Translations under genes and position numbers: made by a program
Assembly: GCA_032622095.1 (NCBI GenBank)
Contig: CP136063.1
Span: 23,748,987 to 23,812,986, forward strand
DNA: 64,000 bases
Reading direction: 5' to 3'
Source of the DNA: Siphonodentalium dalli
Lineage: Eukaryota; Mollusca; Scaphopoda; Gadilida; Siphonodentaliidae
In this document: piece after piece, positions 12,900-21,500 of the stretch
Position numbering within the stretch: position 1 is the stretch's first letter
Layout: every line of letters begins with the position of its first letter
Notes under the pieces: generated by a model
Databases searched by the model: none
Seen by the model: the letters and a program-made list of their open reading frames with translations, nothing else
What the model was told of the DNA's origin: nothing

Positions 12900-13320
12900 A
12901 GCATCCATCAAGCGGCATCTGAACTTCATATATCAGGCGTGTAATCACGCTACAGCGACGATACTCCGCATGCAATGAGTCTCACTTGTTATTACACTGC
13001 CCGAAGTACCACAATCCTAGGCAAGTCTTTAGCAGTTACGCGAAGAATGTGATATCAAATTACGATGTGTTAGACGAGCGCCAAAAGCTTCAAGAAATAT
13101 TCAAATCTAATGATAAACAACTGAGCAGAGCTCTAAGTAAATATTTAATTGAAGCCGAAATATTACGACAATAACACTGTAATCACTCAGCACAAATATT
13201 CTAGTCATATATTTTATTTGCATGTTTATGTATATATATATTTTTTTTTTCTTTCTTTGCCATATCCTGTATCCGTATAGCGATTGCGCAATAAAGTATC
13301 TATCTATCTATCTATAGAAT
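12900..13320 (+). pseudogene. 3' end of a second non-LTR retrotransposon with TATC tail
   Basis: The frame reading TSYIRRVITLQRRYSACNESH and then LLLHCPKYHNPRQVF (about 12923-13030) repeats the Cys/His C-terminal motif already present near 12670, so this is a separate but related element or a duplicated end. The frame stops at 13172-13174. A short 3' region leads to gcaataaagtatctatctatc near 13290-13315, a tetranucleotide tail typical of CR1-like elements. The pair suggests nested or successive insertion of related LINEs. Confidence 0.7.
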
Positions 13321-14154
13321 TGTTAGCCAGCGGCCGGGATCATTCGAGGGTTTATGCCATTCTGCCGAAATGCAAATAACACACAACCACGCACTGTTTT
13401 TTTTCTAAGCTGAACATAGTTTTATTTCCACCCCAACTACCATATACACCTACTACCTCGCCCACATACTACTATAATGATAAACGATTTATAATTAATG
13501 AACACGTATACATACTGTGTGGGTTTCCCTTGGTACAGAATACTACAAAAAGATCACGATTACTGTTGCTCCCTTTCCAATAAAATACATATATCTATAG
13601 ATATATACATACCTTTATGCAAATGGAACAGAGTGAAATTTATTTACTATGTATACATGTATATAACATATGCAAATTAATATGTAATGAATTGTGTTGG
13701 AGAATAAACTATGTTTAACTTAACAGACTATAAGTATAAATAACGCATTCATTAAATCTTGGAGTCAGCACAGAGCACTATTTATTGAAATATGCTAACC
13801 AGTCAGCCATTGAGGGGTATCTTCCATCTGTCATTCGTACATATTGGTGAGAAATATTGTTGGAAATTATAATAAAATGTCCTGGTTGACACGCTCAAAC
13901 ATCAGTTTTGTGAAGAGCCAATCTAACATTTTGGATTTGAACGCGAATATAAAATCAATCAACCAACTCGAAGTGTTTTCCATTTTCTGCAAATTGTCCA
14001 CGTCATTCGGTTCCAATAACGCTTATTCTCAACTATAAAACATATTTGGCTCAGCAACATTCACACTTTTTCACACTTCACGCCCATATAAACACATAAT
14101 TTCATCGAAGCGGGCCGAAGAAAGCAAGTATTACATATGATACTCATTTTAGAT
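13321..14154. other. No recognisable feature
   Basis: AT-rich sequence. Short open frames at 13498-13680 and 13844-14038 have no domain or splice support. Confidence 0.5.
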
Positions 14155-14300
14155 ATAGAGGATCTACAGCTAGTCTCAGTTTATAGCGGAATAAACGATT
14201 CCAGTAAATTAAGTTTTGACCGAGCATTTGGTGAGGTCCAGACCTAATTTACTGGACGAGTTGTGTAAATTCCGCTATTAACTGGGGACGAGTTATAGAT
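14155..14300. repeat. Interrupted palindrome
   Basis: The left arm contains gtttatagcggaat and ccagtaaatta; the right arm contains the complements taatttactgg and attccgctattaac. The left edge is preceded by gatatagagg, the complement of the cctctatat motif that borders two other palindromes in this window. Bases 14301-14870 hold no further recognisable feature and probably include the 3' untranslated region of the fibrinogen-domain gene. Confidence 0.65.
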
Positions 14301-14872
14301 TATATTTATTACATGATCCAAAAACCTCGACAAAACATAATTAAATCAACAAATGGAACGCGAAACTAACATCGGCTTCTATAAGGCATGCGGTGATGAC
14401 GTTTCACGTAACTATGCGTTGTTTGCCCGCGTAAATAAATAGTCCCAGATAAATACAGACTCTTTGGCGTATTTAATGGCGTATAACTAATGACATAACT
14501 TTTTCAAATTCTTCATTCATTATAGTTTGTTGGACAAATATTAGAGGCCATAATATTTTGAGTCGTGGCATACGGAATGTAAACAGACGACAAACCGGGA
14601 GTCAAAGGTCACCTGGCACTATTTCCTGTTATTAAACGAATGGTTAATATCACAATTTATAGAATGGGTTTACTGAACTGAATACGGGTAGGATCATGTA
14701 ATAAATGATTAATTTATAATCGAAACCAGGCGTGTCACTTGTCACGGTTATACACCAATCGCTAGCCGATCGTGAACCCCGAGTACTTATCTTTTGATAG
14801 TCAACCGTGTGTGTTAAGTACAAATATAAAAACACTGCACATGCTGTCCAGCAACTGAGCATCAGTGAAGTC

Positions 14873-14950
14873 CGTTCGCACCTCTGTTGGGTCTGTTTAC
14901 ACCTCTGTTGGGTCTGTTCGCACCTCTGTTGGGTCTGTTCACACCTCGCG
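14873..14950. repeat. 21-bp minisatellite across the stop codon of the fibrinogen-domain gene
   Basis: About 3.5 copies of a 21-bp unit (cacctctgttgggtctgtt core on the plus strand). Read in the gene's frame on the minus strand, each unit would encode TDPTEV followed by a codon that is TGA, CGA, TAA or CGA in successive copies. The gene's stop is the TGA of the first copy, so the array spans the C-terminus. Confidence 0.85.
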
Positions 14951-15570
14951 TACTAGCATTGTCGTCTCCATCATTGATGCCACAGACAAGTCTTTATTCC
15001 AGATCATTCCCAAATTGGCTACCCAATCACCGTCCGTTATGTTCAGATACCTTCCGTTCAGATTGCTATCAAGGCAATTATTGTACCACCAGCCGCCTTC
15101 TTGAAAGATTGCACAATTGCCTCCAGCCATGTCGTTGTCACTGTTGAATGTAGTGAATTTCATTCCATTGTGATAGGTCAAAGAATCGCCAGCGGTACCA
15201 GAGTAACCCCCAACGTTCAGAATGAAATAGGTGGATGCGTCTCCAACACTGAATGCGGAATATCTCGCGAAATATTTGTTTCCAAGTGGGGTTGTGAGCT
15301 TGATGTACAACTCGCTCTGTTTGTTGATAATTAGTTTGTGAATCCAATCCAGACCAAGCCAGTAGTTACCATCACACTTGTCGCCGAAGCCTGTGGCGTA
15401 ATCAGACCAGCTCCGATAGAAGCCCACACTTCCGGTGTTCCGTTGTTGGACAACAGTCCAGCCTCCACCCGCTGTCGTCTGATCACATAAAACGTTTAGT
15501 TGTGTGTCGTTCAGTTGAATGGTATACATACCACTGGCCGTGTACCCAGAATCAAGTAGAGTCTTACAAT
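14939..15570 (-). CDS. Exon 4: fibrinogen-related domain (FReD)
   Basis: Encodes residues 157-366. The start is set by the acceptor ttgcacatttcag followed by ATTGTAAG; the split codon gives the first Asp of DCKTLLDSGYTASGMY. Family hallmarks in order: GGGWTVVQQRNTGSVGFYRSW, GFGDKCDGNYWLGLDWIH, the Asp-rich calcium-site region NSDNDMAGGNCA, and GGWWYNNCLDSNLNGRY. The length of about 210 residues is normal for a complete domain. The usual CH after WWY..C is CL here, so one common pocket residue differs. The end, SMMETTMLVREV, fits the family's final strand. The frame stops at TGA 14941-14939, inside a 21-bp minisatellite. Confidence 0.95.
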
Positions 15571-18500
15571 CTGAAATGTGCAATATTATATGAAAATTAT
15601 TGATTCTGGTGCATCTCAGTAAAATGTTCAAGCGTGTTAGAACAATAGCACTATTTAATATGATGCAATTGACTGAATATGAGACCACATTAGTCGATAG
15701 GATCATCATCAATTAAACTATTGCATGATGCTGACTTCAGTAATCTGTATCGAACGAATCACTTGACAGACGGCGTTGTGTATCTTTACCAACAACACGT
15801 CATAATATGAGTCATAAAACGGCGTTGTCAGATTTAGGATGGGAACAAAGATCTATATAACGTGGTGTTTTATTTGACTGAACAATTACTCCACTGCACG
15901 GATATATCACCAACCTTCGAAGGCAACTGCTAAACTTGTACAATTTAATCAATCACATTTTAACACCCATTTGTGCGTATCACAAATTCGCACATATCGG
16001 GATGGAATCATTTTCGCCGTCGTAAACTTGCCCTGTGACACGAGCCAGCTTTTCCATCGTGTAGCGGCTTGCGTTGGCCGAGTGTTATTGAATGAAACTG
16101 ACCTTGTGCTGATTGGTCCGGAATCGTTGTGTTGCACTCAGTGAGATCTGGGGTGGTCGTCTGCGGATGTGTGGTAGATGGATGCACTGTAAAATTAACA
16201 TGACGCTTGAATGGACCCAAAGCCTTCGAAGTGACACAAAACTGTGTAAAACAACTATCATCAAAAATACCAGAATAGATGCATGTAGATTGACCATGTA
16301 CTTATAATAACTCATCAATAATGAGATTCGGATATCAAGTCCGCTGTCATATAAACATGTGGTTGCAGATTAATTACAGATAAAGGTCCAATTTATCCAA
16401 TAAGATACCAGTTTTTTTCAAAGCATGACGGTAAACATTGGGAAAATGTCAAAGCATTGACAAATCATATTCAGACTAACTTTTTAACTTACTATGCTAC
16501 ATGTTTCGCGATATTTGTTAATAAATCACTTTACAAGTTTGTGTTACATAACAATGATTTCAACTACCGAAAGTTAGTCATTGAATAACTATCAATACAG
16601 AACAGACTGTATCTATTTCTCCCATGTTCTTCTGAGTGGTGCTGTTTTTTTTATTTTATTTCATTTGTAAATGTACTTACATCGAGTGCATTGGGTCCCT
16701 TTAGTTATATACTGACATTTTTATAGTTAATTTGGGAGATATATCTTGGAAGTATTCGCTGATTGGAACATAACACTTTGCGTCGTTTAAATTATTATCG
16801 TCCCAATTAGTATTTCGGTTCTATTGCGTTAATTAGTGTATTATACATTATACGACCGTCACATTTTCACTTCGTTCGTATATATGCATATGTATATCGA
16901 ATACGTTACTCTACAGTTCCAATAACTGTTAATCTTGCGGTATTTAATTGCAATACCTGAATCATTGGGTTACGCGTTCATGTAGGTCTCAGAAATGTCC
17001 GAAGATGTTGACATGCAGTCATAACTCATTCTGTTGATTGTATGATTGTCGGTAGTAATACGTGCTAATAATAAGTGTGATTGGCGGCGTATATAGGTCT
17101 TCCTAAAGATTCGTATTTTTGTATGGCCGCACGTAGAACAAAACACTGTCTATCGTGCTTTTTTCCGTTACATTAACCGAACTGGTTATCGCTAATAATT
17201 TGGTTTGCATTCAGATAAGTAGCTAATCAGTCATTGATTATTTTATTGAAAAGTTTTCCCACTGATGAGCTAATGGCTATAGCACGATAATTGTTTGGCT
17301 CGTAATTGGTCCTTTTTGTGTATTGCTTTGACCAGTCGGGCGGATAAATTCCCGATATATAAATAACATTAAACAATTTCACAAAGTCGTCGATCAGTAT
17401 GGGGACAGTTTGTTTTAGTAAGTCATTTGAGATTTGGTCAGGTCAAACAGCTTTAGCACGTTTCAGTTGTCTAACGACTTTAAGTATCTCATCTGCCGTA
17501 ATAGTTTTGTCATTTATAGGAATCAATGTGCCATTAGTTTTAATATATTTTTTCTGTAAGAGTGCGTAGTGGAAATTTGGACCAATACAGTTCCTTAAAG
17601 AAGTCAACCGCATCATCCGCATTCGGTCCCCTCAAAATGTCTCTCTTTCTGTCGTAACTTTGTAACTATCTTCCAACAATCTCGGGGGGTTTCAATGTCC
17701 AGTTTATCAGGAGTGTTATAACGCTCTGCATAACATGTGTTGTTATAACGCTCTGCATAACATGTGTTGTTATAACGCTCTGCATAACATGTGTTGTTAT
17801 AACGCTCTGCATAACATGTGTTGTTATAACGCTCTGCATAACATGTGTTGTTATAACGCTCTGCATAACATGTGTTGTTATAACGCTCTGCATAACATGT
17901 GTTGTTATAACGCTCTGCATAACATGTGTTGTTATAACGCTCTGCATAACATGTGTTGTTATAACGCTCTGCATAACATGTGTTGTTATAACGCTCTGCA
18001 TAACATGTGTTGTTATAACGCTCTGCATAACATGTTTTGTTATAACGCTCTGCATAACATGTGTTGTTATAACGCTCTGCATAACATGTGTTGTTATAAC
18101 GCTCTGCATAACATGTGTTGTTATAACGCTCTTCATAACATGTGTTGCGATTGTTATAACGCTCTTCATAACATGTGTTGCGATTGTTATAACGCTCTTC
18201 ATAACATGTGTTGCGATTGCGTTTTAGTTCCCATGTTTAGTATTAAGCTATCTCATTCTTAATCTGTCATCATTTGGATGTTTCCGCATGTTTTTAATTG
18301 TAAAATCAAGATATCGTTAGCACCTATTGTCAAACCATTTCTTTCTACACGGTATGTATCCACGTTTAATCCTTTTAACTGAACATAAATTTGTATTTAC
18401 CTGAGAGATTATATTCAATAAGTCACTTGCGGCTTCCCGATCAACTTCGGGGTTTTTATTCCCAACTCAGTAACTGTTAACATGTTGGTTGTGATAATTT

Positions 18501-21500
18501 GTGAAGTTGTGTTTACTTCGAAAATACTGAACTCAGAACTGCTGAATCAGATGTGAATGGCAGATTCACATTTTAGCGAAGGTGGTGGCCGTGGGTCATA
18601 GACTTATATACCGGCTTATATATCGGCTTATATACCGGCTTATATACCGGCTTTTATCATGTCAACTGGTTGGATCGACCAATGAGGACGCTCCGTTGGT
18701 AGAAGCATATCAGGAGACATCGGGTCGTCATCTTTGTATCCCGTCCCATATGGAATCCATATGGGACGGGCTAGGTTCCCATATGGGGTCGATGTCCGCC
18801 ATTTTGCTTTAGTTAAATTAAATCACCACTTCAATTAAACATAATCTTGTATTTGTGTCGATGATCAATGAGCAATGCGTGAAAATCTGTCTGTGATTAC
18901 GAGGAAACTGATATGAGTACATTATTGCGAGCATTGTTGCTGATCAAACACGAAATACGCCCAAAATTATCTTCATAAGGGAACTAGTCCACTACTAATT
19001 CATAGGAATCAGGGAGCTAAATGTGTTCTAGAGTCGGGGAGCGAGTACACCGTGGAATGCTAAAGGTGAAGGTAACTTAAGAATGACCTTCACCTGATAC
19101 ATGCGACACGTTATTAAAGGATGACATCGCGTTTATTTGATTTGTACATCATATCTAAATAATTTAAACTGGTGAATGAATGGGGGAATGGATTTTTGTG
19201 AGCGGGAAATTTATTTAACTAGCTGCTGTAGTTCTGGGTTTTTCCAGATCAAATTTGGCTGTGGGATAGCCCTGTCGTACACTTGGGGATTTATTTTTAA
19301 AAGTAAACACATGACCTATGATTTTTCTTGCATTTTCGTGATCAACTGGTGTCAATCTAGCTGGGTAAACATCACTGGTATGGCCTGCAGGCTTCAATTC
19401 AGTGAATTTGGCCGAAACGTTAACACTGTCGCCAATGGGAAACCATTTAGTTCAGTGATTCCCACAGTTGCCATACAAAACACCAGCGCGAAATAATAGG
19501 ATTACCCCCCTTATACTGTACGTTGTAAACAAACGTCTGCTTTTCTACGGAAACCCATTTCGAGACTTGAATTTCTACATTCATTACAAACAAAATGAAA
19601 CGCTTCGCTTCCGCTTCAAACGAAGAAATCGAACAAAAACGAAGGTTGGTGCACTGCAGTAGTACCATAAGGGCAAACAATCAACATTCTAATTCTTTCA
19701 GAGAATATCTCACAGAAAAGTGCATGAATACAAATTTTGAAGAATTTGACAATGTTGCCCTCAATGAGGCCCTTGGTCATTTATATATCGATGCCAGGAA
19801 ACCTGATGGTGAACATTATAAGGCAAGTTCGCTAGAGAATATTCGACACAGCTTGAATAGGCATTTGAACACACCACCCCATGATAGGAAGGTAGACATC
19901 ATAAAGGATCCTGAATTTGCAGATTCAAATGCGAGCTTCAGAGCAGCTCTTGCCGAGTTGAAAAGACTTGGGCTAGGATCAACAGAGCATCATGCGATGA
20001 CCAATGCAGAAGACAGAAGACAGCTGTATAAGTCAATTTACATGAGGCCAACAACTCCATTTGGACTTTTCAATAAAGTTCAATATGATGTTCGACTCTA
20101 TTTCTTTAGGCGAGGACGGGAAAACATGAGAAATATGACAAAATCAACATTCGCCATCAAATATGACAACAAAACTGGATTGAAATACATCGTAAAAACA
20201 GAAGACGAGCTTACGAAAAATCACCGCGAAAGAGACCGGGAACTTGTCAGTGGGATTATGCCGGAGGTAAGAGGAAATCCATATTGCCCGGTTACCAGCT
20301 TTGAAAGTTATTTTGCAAAATTACACCCCGATTTCGAATTTCTATAGCAAAGACCACTGGACAGTTTTCAACCGGAGTCATTACGTGGTACTATAATAGT
20401 CCAGTTGGTGAAAAGACACTGGGTAGATTCATGACAGAATTGAGCAAAAAAGCCAAATTATCACAGATTTACTCCAATCACAGCATCAGAACCACAGGAG
20501 CCAGCATTTTGTCTGCAAACTCTTTTGGCGCAAGCCAAATAATGTCTGTAAGCGGACATAAGTCTGTTTCGTCTCTGTCTATTTATCAACGAGTCACCGA
20601 TGATGAAAAGCGACATATGGGACTGACACTAGCAAATGAGATGACAAAGGACACAGAGCATCCATATCATTTGGCATTACATTCCAGCACTGCTGCTATG
20701 CAATGAGATGAAAGCAATTGAGTTCCCTGTGCCAGCTCCTGGAAGTTCAATTTTAGTTCAAGGACTGGAGGTTGCGAACATTACTCCCCAAAAATCACCA
20801 ACCATGTTACAAGATTCTCATGATTTTGATCTCAATGAAGTTATTGAGTCTATGACTAGGCGAGATACGCATATATCACAGAATCACAGTCAAAAGGATG
20901 TAAAGATCTTTGCAGGAACGCTCCCTGTGTTCGACAATTGCACAATCCACAAAATCAGCATACAATTCAACAACAAATAAAAGAATCCTGACTCACCAAT
21001 AATTGTTCCAAATGTGACATTGTGACGGACTATCATGATGCACGCCATGTTGTCATAAATAATTACATTAAAAATGCCATTTATTCTGAGTATTTAGTTA
21101 TTTTCATTTCCAATTTTAGCTGCGAATAATTGAAAATCGCCGGCACAACGTCCTTGACATTCTCAAATCAATAATACAAACCAGCCCAGTGAAATCGCAA
21201 GTGGGCACGATTGATCCAGCAAGTGTGGGTGACATGATAAAATCGTTACAGGGCTCGTTGTTGCCGCTACGGTGACATATGAGGCTCAGGGAGATTAATA
21301 TCGGGCTCGGCTAGCGCCTCGCCCGATATTAATCTCACTTCGCCTCATATGTCACCGTATCCGGCAACAACTCGCCCTGTAACTTATAATATACCGGCTT
21401 ATATACCGGCTTATATACCGGCTTATATACCGCATTTGGCTGTGGACATGGGAATTTCAGGGATGACTATTCATCATCATCGTCATCTACACACAGTCCT

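Noticed and set aside
16085-16318. Signal-peptide-like frame MVNLHASILVFLMIVVLHSF overlapping exon 3
   Set aside because: It is in a different frame from exon 3 and no intron can fit between them. Exon 1 at 23590 already supplies a signal peptide with matching phases.
17666-18262. Opposing 175- and 178-codon frames made of MCCYNALHN or MQSVITTHV repeats
   Set aside because: They are translations of the 27-bp satellite, open on both strands because the unit is a multiple of three.
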